Source: Lamellibrachia satsuma | Taxonomy: Eukaryota; Annelida; Polychaeta; Sabellida; Siboglinidae | DNA length: 64,000 nucleotides | Assembly (NCBI GenBank): GCA_033239005.1 | Contig: BSQZ01000108.1 | Location: 1,166,501-1,230,500 of the forward strand | Direction of reading: 5' to 3' | Part shown: positions 53,606 to 64,000 of the stretch, one piece after another | Position numbering within the stretch: the stretch's first letter is position 1 | Layout: each line of letters begins with the position of its first letter | Notes under the pieces: generated by a model | Seen by the model: only the letters and a program-made list of their open reading frames with translations | Told to the model about the DNA's origin: nothing | Databases searched by the model: none | Position numbers and translations under genes: made by a program

Positions 53606-54657
53606 TGCACTACAGGGTTGTTTTAAAACAATTCCAGTAATCCAACAAACTGTTGGACAGAATTGTCCCCTCCACACACGCCAATATTTAAAAGCAAAAC
53701 AAATTACAAGCACTCTACACACATTGCCAATGCAGACCACTGACCCACCCACATTGACTCACCCCTATATATCAATTTTGTTATTATTGGAATTTTTAGC
53801 ATGATGGAAGCTTGTTCATCATTGGATCCTGATTGGCTAAACTTTAGCCAATCATCAGTTTCAATGCAACTGTTACAACAGAAGTAATCAGAAACTGGCT
53901 TGATTGCATCCGATTCAATATTTACAATATATACGAAATAACAAATTATACAATAGATTGCAAGGTAACCATATAGAGTGTAATACAAAGCACTATTTCA
54001 ACTGACATGGTGGCCTAGTGCACCAACTAGGTAAGTAAATACACTACTAAGACCTACTCATATGTTTTTAACTCGAGACCCTAAATAACCATTTATCCAC
54101 CTACAAGATGACCCTATTAATGTGAACCACCCAGACCATGAATTTGGTGGTGGCTAATTTACGGGCACCAAAATCATACTAATGAATATTCTTGATATGC
54201 AATGAATATTCCTAACATGCAATGATTGAACAATTGAAGTGAGACTTTCAAGTGGTATTAAATATAAATTGTTCAAATTTCTATGCCATTTAATAATTTC
54301 AGTCATGAGAGTGTACATGGTTGCATCTTATGAATATTGAACAATCAGCTTCCTGTGTCCCTAAACAAATCACAATCCATATTTACATTTATTGCCCACC
54401 GTTGTAAGAAAGCTCAGAAAGCTTCAATAATCAAGTTCTGACCTACTTTTTGTTCCCAGAGTTTAAACATAGATTTGTAACCAGGGATTTCTCGGTTGCT
54501 GTACCAACTCTTTGGAATTCACTCTGTTAGTGTTAGGTCAGTAGGAAACATCTGAAGACTTACCCTTTCAACCACGTTTAGTTCCTTAGCTCCTAGCATA
54601 TATTCATCCATATGTTTACCACTTTAAAACTGTATATGACTTTGAAGATTGCCTAGC
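53606..54657. repeat. Duplication B, copy 2
   Basis: Matches 43574-44690; follows array A2 directly. No kinesin-like sequence flanks this copy. Confidence 0.88.
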
Positions 54658-54833
54658 CCATTTGCTTTGATGCACCTCTGAGCTTGGGTTTCAGAAGATT
54701 TCAGCACAATAGAAGTTATTGTATTTTATTATGATGTAATCTAAATAAATTGAATTCTGCTGTGAATGAGTGAATGAAACTGTGTGGTACTGAGCAATAT
54801 ACATACTCCTCTTCCCATGCTAGTACTAGCTGA

Positions 54834-54939
54834 GTTTTGTTGCAGCAGGAGTCGTAACGGAAAAACTATCTAGGTCCTATCTCAAGTGCTGGGATGTGTT
54901 TGGTGAGTTTTTCCGTTACGTCTCCTGCTGCAACAAAAC
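54834..54939. repeat. 33-bp inverted repeat (hairpin), 40-nt loop
   Basis: Arms 54834-54866 and 54907-54939 (starting GTTTTGTTGCAGCAGGAG on the left) pair at 32 of 33 positions. Confidence 0.92.
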
Positions 54940-55170
54940 GTACATCAGCATGTCATCATGCAGTACATCAGCATGTCATCATGCAGTACATCAGCATGTC
55001 ATCATGCAGTACATCTGCATGTCATCATGCAGTACATCAGCATGTCATCATGCAGTACATCAGCATGTCATCATGCAGTACATCAGCATGTCATCATGCA
55101 GTACATCAGCATGTCATCATGCAGTACATCAGCATGTCATCATGCAGTACATCAGCATGTCATCATGCAG
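54940..55170. repeat. 23-bp minisatellite, ~10 copies
   Basis: Unit TACATCAGCATGTCATCATG, CAG, starting at the right arm of the hairpin. Copies are almost identical, suggesting recent growth. Confidence 0.95.
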
Positions 55171-55239
55171 TAACTGTGGTTAAGGGACACAAAAGTTATG
55201 TCGTACAAAACGTTCTTTCAAAATGTGTTCAATTCTATT

Positions 55240-56460
55240 AATTTGTTAGCTGCATCAAAATGTATTGAAATCAACAGGGAATAGCATTAAACGTGTATTT
55301 GGGAGGAGACTATAGAAGTCTCGTTATGGTACTAGACATGACTGGAGCAATATCCAATGATGCATGCATTTCCTGAAGAGTCCATTCAAATGACCGAGGG
55401 GATGTGACTAAATATGAAGACTTATTGGGGTGAAGATGTGGTAAGGCCAATACATGACATTTCTGAACATGCACGTAGTTGCTCGTATGGATGTAGGTCT
55501 GTACCATTTGTGAGTCTTCCCTTCACTCATGGAGTCATGGATGAACTGCATATGATGCTTTGAGTTACTGACAGACGTATAGCTAATCTCATAGAAGATG
55601 TCACTGATTATGCTAAGGAAGGAATGGCATTTTCTCAAAATCCAATGTTGTACACCTCACTGAATTGCTTAAGTGCATCAAATTGTGTGGTGTCAGTTTT
55701 AGAACATATGAAACAAGAGATGTATCTGGGAATGGGATGGATAGACTTTAATTCATAAGTTTGATGGGGAAGAGAAGAACAAATTTCTCAAACACCTACC
55801 TTCATGCCTAGCAGAAAGGGATGCATTACATCCCAACTCAAAACAGAGTTGTTGAATTTTGGGAGAAATGTCAAGAATTGTATGCAGTTATCAACCTTGA
55901 ATACAGCAATGTAGGTGCTGTTGAATCAGCTAGTATATTCATGTTATATAAAACCCTTAAAGGAAGGAGAAAAGGGTATGAAACTAAAAGGGTCACTCCG
56001 CATACGCATTGTATTGTTTACCGTATTCCTAGGAACAGCTTGAAAATAAAAAGTTCAGGTGCTCAGGGGATGGAACAATTTAAGTTAATTTAATTAATAA
56101 AAATTAAGTATGTGCATAAACAACACTAAAATAAAATTGAGGCATGTTCAAGTATTCTAAAGGTATCTTTGAAGCAACTGCATTTGCATAGTTTTAGATA
56201 AGGTACTGTATTACTATTCAGATGAAAATTTCCTCAGTGCCTCATAATATTTTATTAATGTTATAAATGATAATTTGACAGTATGGTAGAAGCAAATCGG
56301 ATATGTACTCTTTTGGTGAATATGTGATGGTGTTAATTGATCTGGTCGGTTCCGATACAATGTTCTTTAAGTATTATTATGTTATTATGTTATTTAACTT
56401 GAGTTCCCTCCACATAAAACTTGAATTACATCTGTCATCATCATTCGTGCTATAACCAAC
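55240..56460. other. Intergenic with a short open frame
   Basis: A + strand frame at 55821-56093 (90 codons, starting MHYIPTQNRVVEFWEKCQEL) has protein-like composition and could be a transposon remnant; I recognise no family. Nothing else is supported here. Confidence 0.3.
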
Positions 56461-56499
56461 AATATTCATATTCCGAACTGTGATCAAAATCAGCACCCT

Positions 56500-56850
56500 C
56501 CTGAACTGTGATCAAAGTCAGCACCCTTCTGAACTTTGAACAAAGTCAGCACTCTTATGAACAATAATCAGTCAGCAGCCTTATGAACTGTGATTATGCC
56601 CTCAAAGTCAACACCTTTATGACTTGTGATCATGCCCTCAAAGTCAGCACCCTTATGACCTGTGATCATGCCCTCGAGGTCAGCACCCTTATGACCTGTG
56701 ATCATGCCCACGAAGTCAGTACCCTTATGACCTGTGATCATGCCCATCGAGGTCAGCACCCGTATGACCTGTGATTATGCTCTCGAGGTCAGCACCCATA
56801 TGACCTGTGATCATGCCCTCGAGATCAGCACCCTTATTACCTGTGATTAA
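56500..56850. repeat. 36-bp minisatellite, ~9 copies
   Basis: Unit GACCTGTGATCATGCCCTCG, AGGTCAGCACCCTTAT. The unit length divides by 3, so both strands show long artefact frames. Confidence 0.93.
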
Positions 56851-57689
56851 ACATGTTTCTTTTCAAAATAATTTGATGTGTGACACTAAAAGAAACAGCC
56901 GCTACCCCCTCTCCTCCAAGACACCAATTTCATGTTGTACCATACATTGGTTTTTTTGAGGATCAGATCAGAAATGATACTTGTCTCCAACTGTTGACAG
57001 CAGAAACTGATGTGGCAGTTAAAAAATTTATTACAAGCGTCGCTTAGGTCACTGACCTTGACCTTTGACCTGATAGACCCAAAACGAGTAAACTCTGATT
57101 TTGATAAAATTTGACCATTAGTAAGGTCATTGCATCAACAAGTTCCATTAAAAAATTAGAATTGGTCCATTGTAAGTTCTTGAGATACAACAACTTGAAG
57201 TTAGGATGGTGGCAATGTTACCATTTTGCTAACAGGTTACCATTCCTATCAGACTAGCTGGCATCATCTTGCAGTCCAGACTAGCTGGCATCATATTGCA
57301 GCCAGCCTGGGAGGGTTTCACAATACAGCCCACTTGGAGGCATTCTGTTTATCTTTGTGACAGTGGAAGTGTCAGGGGTAATACACAGCACAGGTCCCAA
57401 GGATCTGGTAACAGGTATCATATCAGCCCAGTGGATCTGACAGGGGACTGATGCTCAGCTGTGTGCATTGCTACACTGACACTTCCAGTGCCATCATTAC
57501 AATAGAATGTACAATCCCACAGGGTTGATTGTATATAAAACCATGGGCTTAGTTGTTAGTCTGGCTCTGGTGATGGCTATAAAGAAAATATCTGTGCCTA
57601 ATCCTGAGTGAAAGGAGGGTTAAGGGGGTTCGTTAAGAGTGTGCGACTGATATCTAGACAACTGTCAGAAAGGGATCCTAGCCTTTGTA

Positions 57690-58520
57690 CACATCCAGAG
57701 CAACTCTCTGTTGCATCATATGCAGTGTAAAGATTGTGTGTAACCGTGATTACTCTGCATTCATATTCGTGTTCACTGTCGTTCGAGACAGTGTAGCTGG
57801 ATAGAAGTGATGTTTTACATATGATAATAATAAAGTAGATATACAGGGCCCAATCAATCAAGGTGCTTTACATACATGTAGTTCATAACTGTTATTATTA
57901 TGTAGTTCATAACTGTTAAATTTTATTTAATTTGCTGATGACATCAATATTTTTTTCGCTCAGCAAATGACCCGGTTGAACTCAGCACAGGCAAACAACT
58001 TGGTTAATTGGTTATGTGGTTTGTAGTTAATCAGTTATCACATAATGTGTACGAAATTAATGTCATGATATTTAGTAACTACGAAAAGCCAGCACTAAAG
58101 TAAAAATCAATGATATTGAAATGATATATGTAAGTAAATTTCTAGGTGTTTTAATAGGACGATAACTTTGAAAAGCATTGCAATTATGCATACTAATACA
58201 AAATATTTACTACACAAAAATGCTCACTTAAAACAATATACTATTCACAGTACCTGATTTGTGTTTCATGTTGTTGTGAAGTGTGGGGAAACACCTACAA
58301 AACAAATATTGACTGCATTTATTTGTTACAAAAGCAATTAGTAAGGATCGTCAGCAATGTACACTGTTGGCATCATACAAATGGATTATCTTGTGAATTG
58401 CATATAATAAAGCTATCTCATTTTCTAAAACTAAAAACTTCCATTATAATGAGTGAAGCAAACAAAAAGTTGTTACCAAATAATCTGCTGTTATTTTTCA
58501 ACAGTTTATGACTTCACCAA
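57690..58520. repeat. Duplication D, copy 1 (LINE-bearing)
   Basis: Similar to 62608-63450. Starts CATCCAGAGCAACTCT; includes the tail motif AATCAAGGTGCTTTACATAC and a LINE RT remnant. Confidence 0.85.
57935..58511 (+). mobile_element. LINE reverse-transcriptase remnant, copy 1
   Basis: Forward pieces FADDINIFF (catalytic ADD; about 57935-57960), then, with frame changes, a KFLGVL-like box and CEVWGNTYKTNIDCIYLLQK, QLVRIVSNVHCWHHTNGL up to a stop at 58509-58511. The order is that of a CR1/Jockey-type ORF2 C-terminus. Stops interrupt the first half, so it is inactive. Confidence 0.8.
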
Positions 58521-59800
58521 GCCATTCAGTATAAAACAAACAAACACAATATCCACAGTTTACAAGATAGTACCAGTGTGCGCTGTTCTTAGTTCACACG
58601 ACAGCAAAGTTTGCTATCGTGATCCACAGTAGGAACCACGAGAAGGTGATGCGCTTCTCCCACCACAAGTATTGTTTGTATGCAGTATAAGTGTGAAAAG
58701 TCGTGCCTGAAACTTAACCATCTCCATCATTAGCTAGGACAGCGCTACCAGTGGTCATTTGGGCCCATCTCTGTATCCTTTCAGAATATGGTCGAAGATG
58801 TTAGCAATATATGCTACGGATAGATAAATTTTGTAATATTAGGATTTTCATGTACTTTAACATGTTCACAAGATTATTGTACTGGTAGAACAAATGTAAA
58901 TTTTTTTTCAATATAAATTAATTAAATATCATTTTGGAAGTGCATAAGATGTCACAATATGTAGGCTTTGTCAAAGCTGGTGTGTTTGGTCGCACGATTG
59001 ACAAGACTGTGAAAAGTCTCCAGGCTGACAGTATGATGGTCTGTTTAGTCTCTTGACATCTTGCAGCACTTTATTGTGTAATAGTTCCTCCTCCAATATT
59101 ACTGCAACCTTAGAACCTCAAAATGGACACTACAAATATTACAAGTTGCAACATTTTGATGATTTATTGGGAGTATGGATATATGAATATTAAAAGATTT
59201 TTTCAGTTAATTTTAAGATAGGTTATTCTGTATGAAAAAAATTTCTGTATATTCTGAGCTTACTTGGAGAAAACAAATGTACATGTTTCTGTTGATTTGT
59301 ATTCAGTAGTGGCTTCATTACCAAGAATAAACCACTGTTTGGTTTCTACCAAAAATAATTTAATTATTAATTGAATTAAAGTTAATTGTTAATTTAATTG
59401 AAGAATTTGGGAGGTTAATTTAATTTAATTGACCTGAGAAATGGGTGAGGTTAATTTAATTGGAACATTTCTGATTTAATTGTAATTTAACTAATTAACT
59501 TTTCAAGTTAATTGCCCCATGCCTGGTACAGGTACAGTTTCTGCAAAAATATCAGTAACTTTAGATGTACTATTGTATTATTAATGCATTTGTTATACGT
59601 AAATGCATTATTACAGTTGTAGGTTTTAGTGGTTATTACTATCATAGGTAGTCCTTGAATAGTAAACTAAACTGATTCAAAATTATTGATCCCTAATGGC
59701 TTTTGCTGGTTGGTGAATAATATTTAATCATGCTTATATGGTAAATACCTGCACCAGCTGGACATCCAGTACTTTATTCACTCGGTTCTCCCGCAAACTG
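58512..59800. other. Intergenic, nothing recognised
   Basis: No coding similarity. A TTAATT-rich low-complexity patch lies at about 59355-59510. Confidence 0.5.
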
Positions 59801-59805
59801 TAATA

Positions 59806-60700
59806 GCCTTACTTTGCACAATGTCCAGGATGTCCAACCAAGCATCTCCGCACAGTTCAAGGTCCCCACCAATCTCTCTGAGTTCATCCATGATTTGAGC
59901 CTGGGCATCCAACCATTCAGCCATCACAGCTGAAGCTATGTAGCCTTTCTGGTGACGATGAAAGGTTAATGGTGAGTTAGGGAGCAAGTTATTAAAGGAC
60001 AGAACTCGACAGGGCAGAGCACTGGAGAGGAGAATAGCACAGGAGATGAGGATGTAGCCAGCTGGAAGTCTCCTGATATACGACTGACTGGTCCAGGTCT
60101 TCACGCAGCCACACTTCCTACATTTCTGCATGATTTCTACGAAACTGCCATCTTCCTTGTTGATAACACAAAGCTTTGAGTTGGATGGCCACATTCAGCA
60201 CACGACTGGAAGAGCTGCATTAGCAGGTCCTCAAAAAACATGATGCCCTTAATATGTTTCTGCATATAGCTGAAAATGCACAAATTCCATTGCATTATTT
60301 TTGAATAAAAAATTTGAAGTCACGCAACTCATGAACTGTTTGCTAAAAATTAACATGATTAAAACAGTAATCAAGGTATTATGCTGTATTGAAAATCTTA
60401 CAGGAATAGAAAACCAAAGAATGTACACAATAATACTAACTCTTCATCACTGGACTCCTCATCATTGGCCTCTTCTGCAGCATCCAGAATAGAGAGGTCA
60501 GATGGTTTGTAGTCAATGGATCGCTTTACTGGTGACAACAACATGGAGGGAGAGGGCAATGGTGGCTCAGCTAATGGGACATCATCGCCTGGAGTCTTCT
60601 TGGGTGCGGAAATTAGACAAGGTGGCTCAAGTTGAATGTCGACAGATATATCATCCAAGCTGTTCTGTGTCCCTGCGTTACATGTCACCACTATGTCTGT
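59806..60700 (-). pseudogene. DDE-transposase gene remnant, copy 2
   Basis: Minus-strand counterpart of the 45184 copy. The frame 60194-59778 is open through CRKCGCVKTWTSQ, LPAGYILISCAILLSS, FHRHQKGYIASAV (a segment disrupted in copy 1), EWLDAQAQIMDELREIGGDL and GDAWLD. One base is missing there, so SPGHCAK is in another frame. The N-terminal acidic exon lies at about 60691-60440. The two copies carry different lesions, so they decayed independently after duplication. Confidence 0.7.
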
Positions 60701-62549
60701 CTGAATCTCTGGAATGTAGAATAATCATTAATGAAAAAGCAAAGTTCATAATAATTATGTATGTTTGGTGACATACAGACTATGCAACGAAGATAAATTA
60801 GTAATAATGCTGAGAGAAATACAATTATGGTCTATTTTTTATTTTTGATGGAGAAATTAATTTTGTATGGTATATAAAAGTACCAATAATTATGCTAGTG
60901 AAGACAGACATATTAGACACAATTCCCTACAAATATCAATGATGTTTTTATTCACATTTCCACTGTCTAAAGCTTCATATATTAGGCACTGTGTGCTTTT
61001 TAATAGACTTCTCTGGTTTTTGGTCTGCAGGTAGTATAAATCTACCACAGTTGTTACAGGGCATTCACAAAACCATATATCTATATGATATACTGGGGAT
61101 CTCACCTGACTCGAGCTCCCTCCCTAAAATTGCATGCCATAACGTGTGAAAATTTTGAACACTTAGCTTGAAAATTGTAGATCTTGGGTCATCTCGCCCA
61201 TGTTAATTTTCCTGCTCTTTCAGCCTGCAACTGTAAATGTGTAATTTTTTTAATAGCAGGTAAAAAAATTTGCAATTGAATTGTTGCACAATCATTCTGA
61301 TATTTGACAGATATATGCCAAAAATATACTCCTAGGCCCAGTAGTACATCTACATTGTACATTCCCAATTTATTGCCAATGTCAAGGAGATGTTTGGGGG
61401 TGAAACATCCTAATACAATCAGCTAATAACATATATCAATGCACTGACTGGACGATTATCGATTGCCATTAAAAAAATCCTCGTCAGTCTCAAGTTGTTA
61501 TACTCCAAACAGCCCAATCTTGGGTTAATCAAGTAGGCCTACTTGGCAAGTGTCACACCATGAAATCTAGAGCTAAACACCAAACTTATAGTGATTTCTT
61601 CCCTACATATCGTTACAGTTTGACAGCATTAAAAAGTCTAGATCTATCATGGACTTCACCACTAGTGTCACTGGCACTGGTCACGACATAGGGAGGGCTC
61701 GCCAGCCATGGGAATGATTATATCTTCAGTAAACCACTTCAAGGTTAGCTAGATATATGGATAGCTAAGTTCAGGGTTGCATACCTTCATTTCCTTGTGC
61801 CCAAGCACTAATAAAGCACTGCACATAAATTGGTTAACAGTTATTTTTGATCTTGAAAATTGCATATCGTAGATTTTTAGCTTACCACAAGCTCTTTCAT
61901 ACTATTTTAACACATGAACAATTAAAAAATTGTGTTGATTAACAATTAAATATCATATTAAATATCAAATTGTGCAAAACATCAGCTTGTGTATATCAAA
62001 TGTTATAGTACAAAACTAAAATGTACATTTATTTGACATTTTCTATATTGAGTAGATCGGTTAAACAGTTTAAATAGTAACTGTATTTAAACAGTAATGA
62101 TCTTGTTGACTAGATGGAGTTAATAAAATATATATAATCATGTAACATCACAGTCTGATATCGACAATTTTCTATATATATAATCATATAACATCACAGT
62201 CTGACATCGACAATTTTCTAAGTCAAACACACACAAAACATGGGGCAGGCTAGCAACCATTTTTGTGTATTTATAAAAAATGAGCCCAAATTATATTCGG
62301 AATTGCAAATTATGAAATTATAATAAGTTTGTGATAACAAACTAAAATTTTCATCCAAAATTACCTGTAATATCCACAATTAAGCTAACAACAACGACAA
62401 AAACATAAATATATCAATATTTTATAACCATGTTTGTGACCATGACTTCCATTTATTTCGGGGCTGACCACATTATAAAAATGTTTTGGTGGTCATGTTA
62501 ACGTTTTGTTTGATAAGAAAACATAACCATCAACAATTCTTATTTTTTA
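59806..62549. repeat. Duplication C, copy 2 (carries transposase pseudogene)
   Basis: Collinear with 45184-47798. Relative to copy 1 it has an extra stretch near 61010-61085 and a short local duplication near 62110-62210. Confidence 0.93.
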
Positions 62550-62607
62550 ATAATGGTAAATAAGATGTGATAAATATGGTAAATAAGACAGCATGTTTGT
62601 ACCCCAT

Positions 62608-63450
62608 CCAGAACAACTCTTTGTTGCTTAATATGCAGCAAAAAATTGTGTGTAACCGTGATGATTCTGCATTCATGTTCATTGTCGTTCGAGTGAGAGC
62701 CGCATTCTTGAGGCATTGCATAGTATGCAAGCAGCGAACAGTGCAGCTGGATAAAAGTGATGCTTACATATGATAATAATAAAGTAGATATACATGGCCC
62801 AATCAATCAAGGTGCTTTACATACATTTAGTTCATCACTGATAAATTGTATTCTTTTTGATGATGACACCAATATTTTTTCCACTCAGGAAATTACCCGG
62901 TTGAACTCAGCAGACATAGACAAACAACTGGGTTAATTGGGTATGTGGTTTGTCGTTAATAAATTTTCGCTTAATGTGTTGGAAATTAATTTCATGCTAT
63001 TTAGTAACCATAAAAAGCCAGTACTTAAGTAAAAATCAATGATATTGAAATGGTATATGCAAGTAAATTTCTAGGTGTTTTTATTTGATGCTGTTGAAAA
63101 GTTTTGCAATCATGCATACTAGTGCAAAAATATTTACTAGACAGAAATGCTCGCTTAAAACTATACTATTCACAGTACCTGCCTTGAGTTTCATGTTGTT
63201 GTTGAGTGTGGGGAAATATCTACAAAATAAATACTGACTGCATTTATTTGTTACAAAAGCAGTTTGCAAGGATTGTCACTAATGTACATACAAATGGATT
63301 ATCTTGTGAATTGCATATATTAATTAATTATTAATAATATTATTATATTATCTGATTTTGTAAAACTAAAAACTCCCATTATGATGTGTGAAGTAAATAA
63401 AAAGTTCTTACCAAATAAGTTGCTGCTATTATTCAACAGTTTATGACACA
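62608..63450. repeat. Duplication D, copy 2 (LINE-bearing), abutting duplication C copy 2
   Basis: Matches 57690-58520 from CATCCAGAACAACTCT onward. Here it lies about 60 bp after C copy 2, whereas C copy 1 has no D neighbour. Confidence 0.85.
62860..63440 (+). mobile_element. LINE reverse-transcriptase remnant, copy 2
   Basis: Forward pieces DDDTNIFS (RT catalytic region), WFVVNKFSLNVLEINFMLFS, then SKFLGVF-like and VEWGNI-like boxes in shifted frames. More decayed than copy 1 at its 3' half, better preserved in the middle. Confidence 0.75.
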
Positions 63451-63494
63451 ACACGTGAATCACGACAAAGTAAAAACTTAAGACAGATATTTGT

Positions 63495-63690
63495 AAGAAT
63501 GACTCTAAAAGCCCAATCTACTCTAAAAGCTCAATCTACATGTATATCTGCACAAATGACTCTAAACGCCCAATGTACATGTATATCTGCACCACTGACT
63601 AAAAGCCCAATGTACATGTATATCTGCACCAATGACTCTAAAAGCCCAATGTACATGTATATCTGCACAAATGACTGTAAAAGTGCAAGG
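63495..63690. repeat. ~39-bp minisatellite, ~4.5 copies
   Basis: Unit TGACTCTAAAAGCCCAATGT, ACATGTATATCTGCACCAA; the first copies are shortened. Confidence 0.9.
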
Positions 63691-63912
63691 TATACAATTA
63701 TGAAAGAAACAAATTTGGACATGTGCAATTAAAAACGGTCCCATGATGGTGTGACAACTACTATGTTATGTAATGTAATATTCTACATTCTTAGGGGTTT
63801 GATTCAGCATACTAACATACAAAACTACTATCACATTGGGAAACAAAATGAGATAACAATGAGAGCATAATTATCAGGAAGCATGTAACTTGTTATGTTC
63901 ATTATGTAACAA

Positions 63913-63952
63913 GGGCGGGCAGGCGGGCGGGTGGGCGGGCGGGCGGGCGGCG
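63913..63952 (+). repeat. GGGC tetranucleotide run, G-quadruplex-prone
   Basis: At least seven GGG runs spaced by single C or short loops on the + strand, isolated in AT-rich DNA. Confidence 0.85.
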
Positions 63953-64000
63953 AGAAAGGTGCGTTTTTATATTATAACGCAGTATACAGTAGTTGGGACT

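Overview
This is eukaryotic, invertebrate-like DNA. One large intron-rich gene, SEC31 (COPII outer-coat subunit), runs on the + strand from about position 600 to about 36,400. The remaining ~28 kb is repeat-dominated. Small, well-conserved exons sit in long AT-rich introns filled with minisatellites, DIRS, hAT, TTAA-type and CR1/L2-like mobile elements. A marine lophotrochozoan, probably a mollusc, is my best guess; nothing here fixes the species.

SEC31 (coding 2,667-35,766): I could place 28 coding exons with GT-AG junctions and compatible phases, about 1,260 codons in total (human SEC31A is about 1,220 residues). One 5' non-coding exon is probable. In order, the exons give the N-terminal WD40 propeller (exons 2-9), the blade that completes the Sec13 propeller (10-11), the alpha-solenoid ACE1 domain (12-19), a Pro/Gln-rich region with a WNDPP Sec23/Sar1-contact motif (20-28) and the conserved C-terminal helical domain (28-30). 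A short conserved exon ('exon 16', near 17,119) appears frame-broken and lies about 55 bp from an LTR-like element. Several very short phase-symmetric exons suggest alternative splicing.

Introns of SEC31 carry a DIRS-type reverse-transcriptase fragment (7.3-7.9 kb), a hAT-type non-autonomous element (8.42-9.56 kb), an element with 382-bp direct terminal repeats (17.2-18.5 kb), a TTAA-flanked DNA transposon with TIRs (19.18-21.67 kb), a CR1/L2-like LINE remnant (33.8-34.85 kb) and many minisatellites. The largest minisatellite is a 2.7-kb array of a 25-bp unit. Several arrays end at or just before a 3' splice site.

The region 36.4-64 kb has no intact gene I can support. It holds LINE fragments, two copies of a ~29-bp-unit satellite (one with a 320-bp GA run), three pairs of dispersed duplications (called B, C and D here), two decayed copies of a DDE-transposase gene, fragments of a KIF21-like kinesin motor with frame lesions, a 760-bp foldback element, two promoter-like CpG patches with YY1/ETS/NRF1-type motifs, and a G-quadruplex-prone tract at the right edge.
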